64,000 bases of DNA from Hydractinia symbiolongicarpus (taxonomy: Eukaryota > Cnidaria > Hydrozoa > Anthoathecata > Hydractiniidae), in NCBI RefSeq assembly GCF_029227915.1, contig NC_079879.1, forward strand, positions 14,634,001-14,698,000, given 5' to 3'. Both the position numbers and the translations under genes were made by a program. Under the pieces are notes generated by a model. It was not told the DNA's origin and searched no databases. It saw nothing but the letters and a program-made list of their open reading frames with translations. Positions 22,739-36,425 of the stretch are shown in pieces. Within the stretch, counting starts at the first letter, position 1. The number at the start of each line of letters is the position of its first letter.

Positions 22739-25645
22739 AATATGACCTTTTGCAGTCTAATAAAGGCTTCACACGTAAATCACGTGGTTTCACCTGCCTG
22801 CGCAGGTTACCTTTGGACTAATCGTTCCAGTCTCAATGCACTACAACGTCCCAAGATGTTTTCATTGGCGAAGTTGCCTTAGAACACTCTTAACTACGTG
22901 CACAGTCCTATAAAGGCTGTAATATGGCCTTTTGCAGTCCAATAAAGGCGTCATACGTAAATCACGTGGTTCCATTTGCCTGTGCAGGTTACCATTGGAC
23001 TATTCCTTCCAGTCTCAATGCGCTTCAACGTCCCAAGTCGTTTTCATTATCGCCGTTGCCTTACAACACTCTTAACTACGTTCACAGTCCTATAAAGGCT
23101 GTAATATGGCCTTTTTCAGTCTAATAAAGGCCTCACACGCAAATCACGTGGTTCCACCTCTCTGCGCAGCTTACCATTGGCCTAGTCCTTCCAGTCTCAA
23201 TGCGCTAAAACGTCCCAAGTCGTTTTTGTTAGTGTCGTTGCCTTACAACACTCTTAACTACGTGCACAGTCCTATGAAGGCTGTAATATGGTCTTTGCAG
23301 TCTAATATAGGCTTCACACGTAAATCACGTGAGTTCACCTGCCTGCGCAGGTTACCTTTGGACTAATCGTTCCAGTCTCAATGTGCTACAACGTCCCAGG
23401 TCGTTTTCATTAGCGCCGTTTCTTTACAACACTCTTAACTACGTGCATAATCCTATAAAGGCTGTAATATGGTCTTTGCAGTCTAATATAGGCTTCACAC
23501 GTAAATCACGTGAGTTCACCTACCTGCGCAGGTTACCTTTGGACTAATCGTTCCAGTCTCAATGTGCTACAACGTCCCAGGTCGTTTTCATTAGCGCCGT
23601 TGCCTTACAACACTTTTAACTACATGCACAGTCCTATAAAGGCTGTAATATGGCTTTTTGCAGTCTAAAAAAGGCTTCCCACGTAAATCACGTGGTTTCA
23701 CCTGCCTGCGCAGGTTACCTTTGGACTAATCGTTCCATTCTTAATACGCTACAACGTCCCAAGTTGTTTTCATTGGCGAAGTTGCCTTAGAACTCTCTTA
23801 ACTACGTGCACAGTCCTATAAAGGCTGTAATATGGCCTTTTGCAGTCTAATAAAGGCCTTATACGTAAATCACGTGGTTCCACTTGCCTGTGCAGGTTAC
23901 CATTGTACTATTCCTTCCAGTCTCAATGCGCTTCAACGTCCCAAGTCGTTTTCATTATCGCCGTTGCCTTACAACACTATTCACTACGTGCACAGTCCTA
24001 TAAAGGCTGTAATATGGCCTTTTGCAGTCTAATAAAGGCCTCACACGGAAATCACGTGGTTTCACCTGTCTGCGCAGTTTACCATTGGCCTAGTCCTTCC
24101 AGTCTCAATGCGCTACAACGTCCCAAGTCGTTTTCATTAGTGTCGTTGCCTTACAACACTCCTAACTACGTGCAGAGTCCTATAAAGGCTGTAATATGGC
24201 CTTTTGCAGTCTAATAAAGGCTTCACACGTAAATCACGTGGTTTCACCTGCCTGCGCAGGTTACCTTTGGACTAATCGTTCCATTCTTAATGCGCTCCAA
24301 CGTCCCAAGTTGTTTTCATTGGCGAAGTTGCCTTAGAACTCTCTTAACTACGTGCACAGTCCTATAAAGGCTGTAATATGGCCTTTTGCAGTCTAATAAA
24401 GGCCTCACACGTAAATCACGTGGTTCCAACTGCCTGTGCAGGTTACCAGTGGACTTGTCGTTCCAGTCTCAATGCGCTACAACGTCCCAAGTCGTTTTCA
24501 TTTTCTCCGTTGCTTTACAACAATCTTAACTGCGTGCACTGTCCTATAAAGGCTGTAATATGGTTTTTGGCAGTCTAATAAAGGCCTAACACGTAAATCA
24601 CGTGGTTTCACCTGCCTGCGCAGGTTACCTTTAGACTAGTCGTTCCAGTCTCAATGCGCTACAACGTCCCAGGTCGCTTTCATTAGCGCCGTTGCCTTAC
24701 AACACTTTTAACTACATGCACAGTCCAATAAAGGCTGTAATATGGCCTTTTGCAGTCTAATAAAGGCTTCACACGTAAATCACGTGGTTTCACCTGCCTG
24801 CGCAGGTTACCCTTGGACTAATCGTTCCAGTCTCAATGCGCTACACGTCCCAAGATGTTTTCATTGGCGAAGTTGCCTTAGAACACTCTTAACTACGTGC
24901 ACAGTCCTATAAAGGCTGTAATATGGCCTTTTGCAGTCTAATAAATGCCTCACACGTAAATCACGTTGTTCCATTTTCCTGCGCAAGTTACCATTGGCCT
25001 AGTCCTTCAAGTCTCAATGTGCTACAACGTCCCAGGTCGTTTTCATTAGCGCCGTTGCCTTACAACACTTTTAACTACGTGCACAGTCCTATAAAGGCTG
25101 TAATATGGCCTTTTGCAGTCTAATAAAGGCCTCATACGTAAATCACGTGGTTCCATTTGCCTGTGCAGGTTACCATTGGACTATTCCTTCCAGTCTCAAT
25201 GCGCTTCAACGTCCCAAGTCGTTTTCATTATCGCCGTTGCCTTACAACACTCTTAACTACGTGCACAGTCCTATAAAGGCTGTAATATGGACTTTGCAGT
25301 CTAATAAAGGCTTCACACGTAAATCACGTGAGTTCACCTGCCTGCGCAGGTTACCTTTGGACTAATCGTTCCAGTCTCAATGTGCTACAACGTCCCAGGT
25401 CGTTTTCATTAGCGCCGTTTCTTTACAACACTCTTAACTACGTGCATAATCCTATAAAGGCTGTAATATGGACTTTGCAGTCTAATAAAGGCTTCACACG
25501 TAAATAACGTGATTTCACCTACCTGCGCAGGTTACCTTTGGACTAATCGTTCCAGTCTGAATGTGCTACAACGTCCCAAGTCGTTTTCATTAGCGCCGTT
25601 GCTTTACAAAACTCTTAACTACGTGCATAATCCTATAAAGGCTGT

Positions 25646-25827
25646 AATATGGCCTTCTGCAGTCTAATACAAGCCTCACACGTAAATCACGTGGTTCCAT
25701 TAGCCTGTGCAAGTTACCATTGGCCTAATCCTTTAAGTCTCAATGTGCTACAACGTCCCAGGTCGTTTTCATTAGCGCCGTTGCCTTACAACACTTTTAA
25801 CTACATGCACAGTCCTATAAAGGCTGT
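25646..25827 (+). repeat. Monomer type Q (exemplar)
   Basis: Marked by CCTTCTGCAGTCTAATACAAG, TTCCATTAGCCTGTGCAAG or TTAGCCCGTGCAAG, GGCCTAATCC, AATGTGCTAC, CCCAGGTCG and ACATGCACAG. Copies occur at 27462, 29825, 31098, 37465, 40737, 42738, 54011, 54193, 55102, 55284 and 56193. AATAAA is changed to AATACA in this type. Confidence 0.82.
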
Positions 25828-28800
25828 AATATGGCCTTTTGCAGTCTAATAAAGGCCTCACACGTAAATCACGTGGTTTCACCTGCCTGCGCAGGTTACC
25901 TTTGGACTAATCGTTCCATTCTTAATGCGCTCCAACGTCCCAAGTTGTTTTCATTGGCGAAGTTGCCTTAGAACTCTCTTAACTACGTGCACAGTCCTAT
26001 AAAGGCTGTAATATGGCCTTTTGCAGTCTAATAAAGGCCTCACACGTAAATCACGTGGTTCCATCTGCCTGTGCAGGTTACCAGTGGACTAGTCGTTCCA
26101 GTCTCAATGCGCTGCAACGTCCCAAGTCGTTTTCATTTTCTCCGTTGCTTTACAACAATCTTAACCGCGTGCACTGTCCTATAAAGGCTGTAATATGGTC
26201 TTTGGCAGTCTAATAAAGGCCTAACACGTAAATCACGTGGTTTCACCTGCCTGCGCAGGTTACTTTTAGACTAGTCGTTCCAGTCTCAATGCGCTACAAC
26301 GTCCCAGGTCGTTTTCATTAGCGCCGTTGCCTTACAACACTTTTAACTACATGCACAGTCCAATAAAGGCTGTTATATGGCCTTTTGCAGTCTAATAAAG
26401 GCTTCACACGTAAATCACGTGGTTTAACCTGCCTGGGCAGGTTACCTTTGGACTAATCGTTCCAGTCTCAATGCGCTACCGTCCCAAGATGTTTTCATTG
26501 GCGAAGTTGCCTTAGAACACTCTTAACTACGTGCACAGTCCTATAAAGGCTGTAATATGGCCTTTTGCAGTCTAATAAATGCCTCACACGTAAATCACGT
26601 TGTTCCATTTGCCTGCGCAAGTTACCATTGGCCTAGTCCTTCAAGTCTCAATGTGCTACAACGTCCCAGGTCGTTTTCATTAGCGCCGTTGCCTTACAAC
26701 ACTTTTAACTACGTGCACAGTCCTATAAAGGCTGTAATATGGCCTTTTGCAGTCTAATAAAGGCCTCATACGTAAATCACGTGGTTCCATTTGCGTGTGC
26801 AGGTTACCATTGGACTATTCCTTCCAGTCTCAATGCGCTTCAACGTCCCAAGTCGTTTTCATTATCGCCGTTGCCTTACAACACTCTTAACTACGTTCAC
26901 AGTCCTATAAAGGCTGTAATATGGCCTTTTGCAGTCTAATAAAGGCCTCACACGCAAATCACGTCGTTCCACCTCTCTGCGCAGCTTACCATTGGCCTAG
27001 TCCTTCCAGTCTCAATGCGCTAAAACGTCCCAAGTCGTTTTCGTTAGTGTCGTTGCCTTACAACACTCTTAACTACATGCACAGTCCTATAAAGGCTGTA
27101 ATGTTGACTTTGCAGTATAATAAAGGCTTCACACATAAATCACGTGAGTTCACCTGCCTGCGCAGGTTACCTTTGGACTAATCGTTCCAGTCTCAATGTG
27201 CTACAACGTCCCAGGTCGTTTTCATTAGCGCCGTTTCTTTACAACACTCTTAAGTACGTGCATAATCCTATAAAGGCTGTAATATGGACTTTGCAGTCTA
27301 ATAAAGGCTTCACACGTAAATCAGGTGATTTCACCTACCTGCGCAGGTTACCTTTGGACTAATCGTTCCAGTCTCAATGTGCTACAACGTCCCAAGTCGT
27401 TTTCATTAGCGCCGTTGCTTTACAAAACTCTTAACTACGTGCATAATCCTATAAAGGCTGTAATATGGCCTTCTGCAGTCTAATACAAGCCTCACACGTA
27501 AATCACGTGGTTCCATTAGCCTGTGCAAGTTACCATTGGCCTAATCCTTTAAGTCTCAATGTGCTACAACGTCCCAGGTCGTTTTCATTAGCGCCGTTGC
27601 CTTACAACACTTTTAACTACATGCACAGTCCTATAAAGGCTGTAATATGGCTTTTTGCAGTCTAAAAAAGGCTTCCCACGTAAATCACGTGGTTTCAACT
27701 GCCTGCGCAGGTTACCTTTGGACTAATCGTTCCATTCTTATTACGCTACAACGTCCCAAGTTGTTTTCATTGGCGAAGTTGCCTTAGAACTCTCTTAACT
27801 ACGTGCACAGTCCTATAAAGGCTGTAATATGGCCTTTTGCAGTCTAATAAAGGCCTCATACGTAAATCACGTGGTTCCATTTGCCTTTGCAGGTTAACAT
27901 TGTACTATTCCTTCCAGTCTCAATGCGCTTCAACGTCCCAAGTCGTTTTCATTATCGCCGTTGCCTTACAACACTATTAACTACGTGCACAGTCCTATAA
28001 AGGCTGTAATATGGCCTTTTGCAGTCTAATAAAGGCCTCGCACGCAAATCACGTGGTTTCACCTGTCTGCGTAGTTTACCATTGGCCTAGTCCTTCCAGT
28101 CTCAATGCGCTACAACGTCCCAAGTCGTTTTCATTAGTGTCGTTGCTTTAGAACTCTCTTAACTACGTGCACAGTCCTATAAAGGCTGTAATATGGCCTT
28201 TTGCAGTCTAATAAAGGCCTCACACGCAAATCACGTGGTTTCACCTGTCTGCGCAGTTTACCATTGGCCTAGTCCTTCCAGTCTCAATGCGCTACAACGT
28301 CCCAAGTTGTTTTCATTGGCGAAGTTGCCTTAGAACACTCTTAACTACGTGCACAGTCCTATAAAGGCTGTAATATGGCCTTTTGCAGTCTAATAAATGC
28401 CTCACACGTAAATCACGTTGTTCCATTTGCCTGCGCAAGTTACCATTGGCCTAGTCCTTCAAGTCTCAATGTGCTACAACGTCCCAGGTCGTTTTCTTTA
28501 GCGCCGTTGCCTTACAACACTTTTAACTACGTGCACAGTCCTATAAAGGCTGTAATATGGCCTTTTGCAGTCTAATAAAGGCCTCATACGTAAATCACGT
28601 GGTTCCATTTGCCTGTGCAGGTTACCATTGGACTAATCCTTCCAGTCTCAATGCACTTCAACGTCCCAAGTCGTTTTCATTATCGCCATTGCCTTACAAC
28701 ACTCTTAACTACGTTCACAGTCCTATAAAGGCTGTAATATGGCCTTTTGCAGTCTAATAAAGGCCTCACACGCAAATCACGTGGTTCCACCTCTCTGCGC

Positions 28801-31800
28801 AGCTTACCATTGGCCTAGTCCTTCCAGTCACAATGCGCTAAAACGTCCCAAGTCGTTTTTGTTAGTGTCGTTGCCTTACAACACTCTTAACTACGTGCAC
28901 AGTCCTATAAAGGCTGTAATATGGACTTTGCAGTCTAATAAAGGCTTCACACGTAAATCACGTGATTTCACCTACCTGCGCAGGTTACCTTTGGACTAAT
29001 CGTTCCAGTCTCAATGTGCTACAACGTCCCAAGTCGTTTTCATTAGCGCCGTTGCTTTACAACAATCTTAACTGCGTGCACTGTCCTATAAAGGCTGTAA
29101 TATGGCCTTTTGCAGTCTAATAAATGCCTCACACGTAAATCACGTTGTTCCATTTGCCTGCGCATGTTACCATTGGCCTAGTCCTTCAAGTCTCAATGTG
29201 CTACAACGTCCCAGGTCGTTTTCATTAGCGCTGTTGCCTTACAACACTTTTAACTACGTGCACAGTCCTATAAAGGCTGTAATATGGCCTTTTGCAGTCT
29301 AATAAAGGCCTCATACGTAAATCACGTGGTTCCATTTGCCTGTGCAGGTTACCATTGGTCTATTCCTTCCAGTTTCAATGCGCTAAAACGTCCCAAGTCG
29401 TTTTCGTTAGAGTCGTTGCCTTACAACACTCTTAACTACGTGCACAGTCCTATAAAGGCTGTAATATGGACTTTGCAGTCTAATAAAGGCTTCACACGTA
29501 AATCACGTGAGTTCACCTGCCTGTGCAGGTTACCTTTGGACTAATCGTTCCAGTCTCAATGTGCTACAACGTCCCAGGTCGTTTTCATTAGCGCCGTTTC
29601 TTTACAACACTCTTAACTACGTGCATAATCCTATAAAGGCTGTAATATGGACTTTGCAGTCTAATAAAAGCTTCACACGTAAATCACGTGATTTCACCTA
29701 CCTGCGCAGGTTACCTTTGGACTAATCGTTCCAGTCTCAATGTGCTACAACGTCCCAAGTCGTTTTCATTAGCGCCGTTGCTTTACAAAACTCTTAACTA
29801 CGTGCATAATCCTATAAAGGCTGTAATATGGCCTTCTGCAGTCTAATACAAGCCTCACACGTAAATCACGTGGTTCCATTAGCCTGTACAAGTTACCATT
29901 GCCCTAATCCTTTAAGTCTCAATGTGCAACAACGTCCCAGGTCGTTTTCATTAGCGCCGTTGCCTTACAACACTTTTAACTACATGCACAGTCCTATAAA
30001 GGCTGTAATATGGCTTTTTGCAGTCTAAAAAAGGCTTCCCACGTAAATCACGTGGTTTCACCTGCCTGCGCAAGTTACCTTTGGACTAATCGTTCCATTC
30101 TTAATACGCTACAACGTCCCAAGTTGTTTTCATTGGCGAAGTTGCCTTAGAACTCTCTTAACTACGTGCACAGTCCTATAAAGGCTGTAATATGGCCTTT
30201 TGCAGTCTAATAAAGGCCTCACACGTAAATCACGTGGTTCCATCTGCCTGTGCAGTTTACCAGTGGACTAGTCGTTCCAGTCTCAATGCGCTACAACGTC
30301 CCAAGTCGTTTTCATTTTCTCCGTTGCTTTACAACAATCTTAACTGCGTGCACTGTCCTATAAAGGCTGTAATATGGTCTTTGGCAGTCTAATAAAGGCC
30401 TAACACGTAAATCACGTGGTTTCACCTGCCTGCGCAGGTTACCTTTAGACTAGTCGTTCCAGTCTCAATGCGCTACAACGTCCCAGGTCGTTTTCATTAG
30501 CGCCGTTGCCTTACAACACTTTTAACTACATGCACAGTCCAATAAAGGCTGTAATATGGCCTTTTGCAGTCTAATAAAGGCTTCACACGTAAATCACGTG
30601 GTTTCACCTGCCTGCGCAGGTTACCTTTGGACTAATCGTTCCAGTCTCAATGCGCTACAACGTCCCAAGATGTTTTCATTGGCGAAGTTGCCTTACAACA
30701 CTCTTAACTACGTGCACAGTCCTATAAAGGCTGTAATATGGCCTTTTGCGGTCTAATAAATGCCTCACACGTAAATCACGTTGTTCCATTTGCCTGCGCA
30801 GCTTACCATTGGCCTAGTCCTTCCAGTCTCAATGCGCTAAAACGTCCCAAGTCGTTTTCGTTAGTGTCGTTGCCTTACAACACTCTTAACTACGTGCACA
30901 GTCCTATAAAGGCTGTAATATGGACTTTGCAGTCTAATAAAGGCTTCACACGTAAATCACGTGATTTCACCTACCTGCGCAGGTTACCTTTGGACTAATC
31001 GTTCCAGTCTCAATGTGCTACAACGTCCCAAGTCGTTTTCATTAGCGCCGTTGCTTTACAAAACTCTTAACTACGTGCATAATCCTATAAAGGCTGTAAT
31101 ATGGCCTTCTGCAGTCTAATACAAGCCTCACACGTAAATCACGTGGTTCCATTAGCCTGTGCAAGTTACCATTGGCCTAATCCTTTAAGTCTCAATGTGC
31201 TACAACGTCCCAGGTCGTTTTCATTAGCGCCGTCGCCTTACAACACTTTTAACTACATGCACAGTCCTATAAAGGCTGTAATATGGCCTTTTGCAGTCTA
31301 AAAAAGGCTTCCCACGTAAATCACGTGGTTTCACCTGCCTGCGCAGGTTACCTTTGGACTAATCGTTCCATTCTTAATACGCTACAACGTCCCAAGTTGT
31401 TTTCATTGGCGAAGTTGCCTTAGAACTCTCTTAACTACGTGCACAGTCCTATAAAAGCTGTAATATGGCCTTTTGCAGTCTAATAAAGGCCTCATACGTA
31501 AATCACGTGGTTCCATTTGCCTGTGCAGGTTACCATTGTACTATTCCTTCCAGTCTCAATGCGCTTCAACGTCCCAAGTCGTTTTCATTATCGCCGTTGC
31601 CTTACAACACTCTTAACTACGTGAACAGTCCTATAAATGCTGTAATATGGCCTTTTGCAGTCTAATAAAGGCCTCACACGCAAATCACGTGGTTTCACCT
31701 GTCTGCGCAGTTTACCATTGGCCTAGTCCTTCCAGTCTCAATGCGCTACAACGTCCCAAGTCGTTATCCTTAGTGTCGTTGCCTTACAACACTCCTAACT

Positions 31801-34239
31801 ACGTGCAGAGTCCTATAAAGGCTGTAATATGGCCTTTTGCAGTCTAATAAAGGCCTCACACGTAAATCACGTGGTTTCACCTGCCTGCGCAGGTTACCTT
31901 TGGACTAATCGTTCTATTCTTTATGCGCTACAACGTCCGAAGTTGTTTTCATTGGCGAAGTTGCCTTAGAACTCTCTTAACTACGTGCACAGTCCTATAA
32001 AGGCTGTAATATGGCCTTTTGCAGTCTAATAAAGGCCTCACACGTAAATCACGTGGTTCCATCTGCCTGTGCAGGTTACCAGTGGACTAGTCGTTCCAGT
32101 CTCAATGCGCTAAAACGTCCCAAGTCGTTTTCGTTAGTGTCGTTGCCTTACAACACTCTTAACTACGTGCACAGTCCTATAAAGGCTGTAATATGGCCTT
32201 TTGCAGTCTAATAAATGCCTCACACGTAAATCACGTGGTTCCATTTGCCTGCGCAAGTTACCATTGGCCTAGTCCTTCAAGTCTCGATGTGCTACAACGT
32301 CCCAGGTCGTTTTCATTGGCGAAGTAGCCTTAGAACTCTCTTAACTACGTGCACAGTCCTATAAAGGCTGTAATATGGCCTTTTGCAGTCTAATAAAGGC
32401 CTCACACGTAAATCACGTGGTTCCATCTGCCTGTGCTGGTTACCAGTGGACTAGTCGTTCCAGTCTCAATGCGCTACAACGTCCCAAGTCGTTTTCATTA
32501 GTGTCGTTGCCTTACAACACTCCTAACTACGTGCAGAGTCCTATAAAGGCTGTAATATGGCCTTTTGCAGTCTAATAAAGGCCTCACACGTAAATCACGT
32601 GGTTTCACCTGCCTGCGCAGGTTACCTTTGGACTAATCGTTCCATTCTTAATGCGCTCCAACGTCCCAAGTTGTTTTCATTGGCGAAGTTGCCTTAGAAC
32701 TCTCTTAACTACGTGCACAGTCCTATAAAGGCTGTAATATGGCCTTTTGCAGTCTAATAAAGGCCTCACACGTAAATCACGTGATTCCATCTGCCTGTGC
32801 AGGTTACCAGTGGACTAGTCGTTTCAGTCTCAATGCGCTACAACGTCCCAAGTCGTTTTCATTTTCTCCGTTGCTTTACAACAATCTTAACTGCGTGCAC
32901 TGTCCTATAAAGGCTGTAATATGGTCTTTGGCAGTCTAATAAAGGCCTAACACGTAAATCACGTGGTTTCACCTGCCTGCGCAGGTTACCTTTAGACTAG
33001 TCGTTCCAGTCTCAATGCGCTACAACGTCCCAGGTCGTTTTCATTAGCGCCGTTGCCTTACAACACTTTTAACTACATGCACAGTCCAATAAAGGCTGTA
33101 ATATGGCCTTTTGCAGTCTAATAAAGGCTTCACACGTAAATCACGTGGTTTCACCTGCCTGCGCAGGTTACCTTTGGACTAATCGTTCCAGTCTCAATGC
33201 GCTACAACGTCCCAAGATGTTTTCATTGGCGAAGTTGCCTTAGAACACTCTTAACTACGTGCACAGTCCTATAAAGGCTGTAATATGGCCTTTTGCAGTC
33301 TAATAAATGCCTCACACGTAAATCACGTTGTTCCATTTGCCTGCGCAAGTTACCATTGGCCTAGTCCTTCAAGTGTCAATGTGCTACAACGTCCCAGGTC
33401 GTTTTCATTAGCGCCGTTGCCTTACAACACTTTTAACTACGTGCACAGTCCTATGAAGGCTGTAATATGGCCTTTTGCAGTCTAATAAAGGCCTCATACG
33501 TAAATCACGTGGTTCCATTTGCCTTTGCAGGTTACCATTGTACTATTCCTTCCAGTCTCAATGCGCTTCAACGTCCCAAGTCGTTTTCATTATCGCCGTT
33601 GCCTTACAACACTCTTAACTACGTTCACAGTCCTATAAAGGCTGTAATATGGCCTTTTGCAGTCTAATAAAGGCCTCACACGCAAATCACGTGGTTCCAC
33701 CTCTCTGCGCAGCTTACCATTGGCCTAGTCCTTCCAGTCTCAATGCGCTAAAACGTCCCAAGTCGTTTTCGTTAGTGTCGTTGCCTTACAACACTCTTAA
33801 CTACGTGCGCAGTCCTATAAAGGCTGTAATATGGACTTTGCAGTCTAATAAAGGCTTCACACGTAAATCACGTGATTTCACCTACCTGCGCAGGATACCT
33901 TTGGACTAATCGTTCCAGTCTCAATGTGCTACAACGTCCCAAGTCGTTTTCATTAGCGCTGTTGCCTTACAACACTTTTAACTACGTGCACAGTCATATA
34001 AAGGCTGTAATATGGCCTTTTGCAGTCTAAAAAAGGCTTCCCACGTAAATCACGTGGTTTCACCTGCCTGCGCAGGTTACCTTTGGACTAATCGTTCCAT
34101 TCTTCATACGCTACAACGTCCCAAGTTGTTTTCATTGGCGAAGTTGCCTTAGAACTCTCTTAACTACGTGCACAGTCCTATAAAGGCTGTAATATGGCCT
34201 TTTGCAGTCTAATGAAGGCCTCATACGTAAATCACGTGG

Positions 34240-36425
34240 TTCCATTTGCCTGCGCAAGTTACCATTGGCCTAGTCCTTCAAGTCTCGATGTGCTACAACG
34301 TCCCAGGTCGTTTTCATTAGCGCCGTTGCCTACAACACTTTTAACTACGTGCACAGTCCTATAAAGGCTGTAATATCGCCTTTTGCAGTCTAATAAAGGC
34401 TTCACACGCAAATCACGTGGTTTCACCTGCCTCCGCAGGTTACCATTGGACTATTCCTTACAGTCTCAATGCGCTAAAACGTCCCAAGTCGTTTTCGTTA
34501 GTGTCGTTGCCTTACAACAATCTTAACTACGTGCACAGTCCTATAAAGGCTGTAATATGGCCTTTTGCAGTCTAATAAATGCCTCACACGTAAATCACGT
34601 TGTTCCATTTGCCTGCGCAAGTTACCATTGGCCTAGTCCTTCAAGTCTCGATGTGCTACAACGTCCCAGGTCGTTTTCATTGGCGAAGTAGCCTTAGAAC
34701 TCTCTTAACTACGTGCACAGTCCTATAAAGGCTGTAATATGGCCTTTTGCAGTCTAATAAAGGCCTCACACGTAAATCACGTGGTTCCATCTGCCTGTGC
34801 AGGTTACCAGTGGGGTAGTCGTTCCAGTCTCAATGCGCTACAACGTCCCAAGTCGTTTTCATTAGTGTCGTTGCCTTACAACACTCCTAACTACGTGCAC
34901 AGTCCTATAAAGGCTGTAATATGGCCTTTTGCAGTCTAATAAAGGCCTCACACGTAAATCACGTGGTTTCACCTGCCTGCGCAGGTTACCTTTGGACTAA
35001 TCGTTCCATTCTTAATGCGCTCCAACGTCCCAAGTTGTTTTCATTGGCGAAGTTGCCTTAGAACTCTCTTAACTACGTGCACAGTCCTATAAAGGCTGTA
35101 ATATGGCCTTTTGCAGTCTAATAAAAGGCCTCACACGTAAATCACGTGGTTCCATCTGCCTGTGCAGGTTACCAGTGGACTAGTCGTTCCAGTCTCAATG
35201 CGCTACAACGTCCCAAGTCGTTTTCATTTTCTCCGTTGCTTTACAACAATCTTAACTGCGTGCACTGTCCTATAAAGGCTGTAATATGGTCTTTGGCAGT
35301 CTAATAAAGGCCTAACACGTAAATCACGTGGTTCCATTTGCCTGCACAAGTTACCATTGGCCTAGTCCTTCAAGTCTCGATGTGCTACAACGTCCCAGGT
35401 CGTTTTCATTAGCGCCGTTGCCTACAACACTTTTAACTACGTGCACAGTCCTATAAAGGCTGTAATATCGCCTTTTGCAGTCTAATAAAGGCTTCACACG
35501 CAAATCACGTGGTTTCACCTGCCTGCGCAGGTTACCATTGGACTATTCCTTACAGTCTCAATGCGCTAAAACGTCCCAAGTCGTTTTCGTTAGTGTCGTT
35601 GCCTTACAACACTCTTAACTACGTGCACAGTCCTATAAAGGCTGTAATATGGCCTTTTGCAGTCTAATAAATGCCTCACACGTAAATCACGTGGTTCCAT
35701 TTGCCTGCGCAAGTTACCATTGGCCTAGTCCTTCAAGTCTCGATGTGCTACAACGTCCCAGGTCGTTTTCATTGGCGAAGTAGCCTTAGAACTCTCTTAA
35801 CTACGTGCACAGTCCTATAAAGGCTGTAATATGGCCTTTTGCAGTCTAATAAAGGCCTCACACGTAAATCACGTGGTTCCATCTGCCTGTGCAGGTTACC
35901 ATTGGACTAGTCGTTCCAGTCTCAATGCGCTACAACGTCCCAAGTCGTTTTCATTAGTGTCGTTGCCTTACAACACTCCTAACTACGTGCAGAGTCCTAT
36001 AAAGGCTGTAATATGGCCTTTTGCAGTCTAATAAAGGCCTCACATGTAAATCACGTGGTTTCACCTGCCTGCGCAGGTTACCTTTGGACTAATCGTTCCA
36101 TTCTTAATGCGCTCCAACGTCCCAAGTTGTTTTCATTGGCGAAGTTGCCTTAGAACTCTCTTAACTACGTGCACAGTCCTATAAAGGCTGTAATATGGCC
36201 TTTTGCAGTCTAATAAAGGCCTCACACGTAAATCACGTGGTTCCATCTGCCTGTGCAGGTTACCAGTGGACTAGTCGTTCCATTCTCAATGCGCTACAAC
36301 GTCCCAAGTCGTTTTCATTTTCTCCGTTGCTTTACAACAATCTTAACTGCGTGCACTGTCCTATAAAGGCTGTAATATGGTCTTTGGCAGTCTAATAAAG
36401 GCCTAACACGTAAATCACGTGGTTT
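34240..36425 (+). repeat. Six-monomer tandem duplication (1092 bp x 2)
   Basis: The order F-like, AATATCGCC hybrid, F, E, A, E repeats at offset 1092 (34372 matches 35464, 34739 matches 35831). Both passages share the 1-bp deletion GTTGCCTACAAC. The junction monomer 35283-35463 begins as an A-prime copy (GGCCTAACACG) and switches to type F after CACGTGGTT. This is the fingerprint of unequal exchange at or just after dyad 2. Confidence 0.82.

Noticed and set aside
33910-34738. Gap without listed frames as a possible unique insertion
   Set aside because: It is ordinary satellite: G-tail, K, F-like, AATATCGCC hybrid and F monomers whose frames are closed by the 1-bp deletion and AATATCG starts. 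The same holds for 37669-38194, 39487-39831 and 60947-61837.
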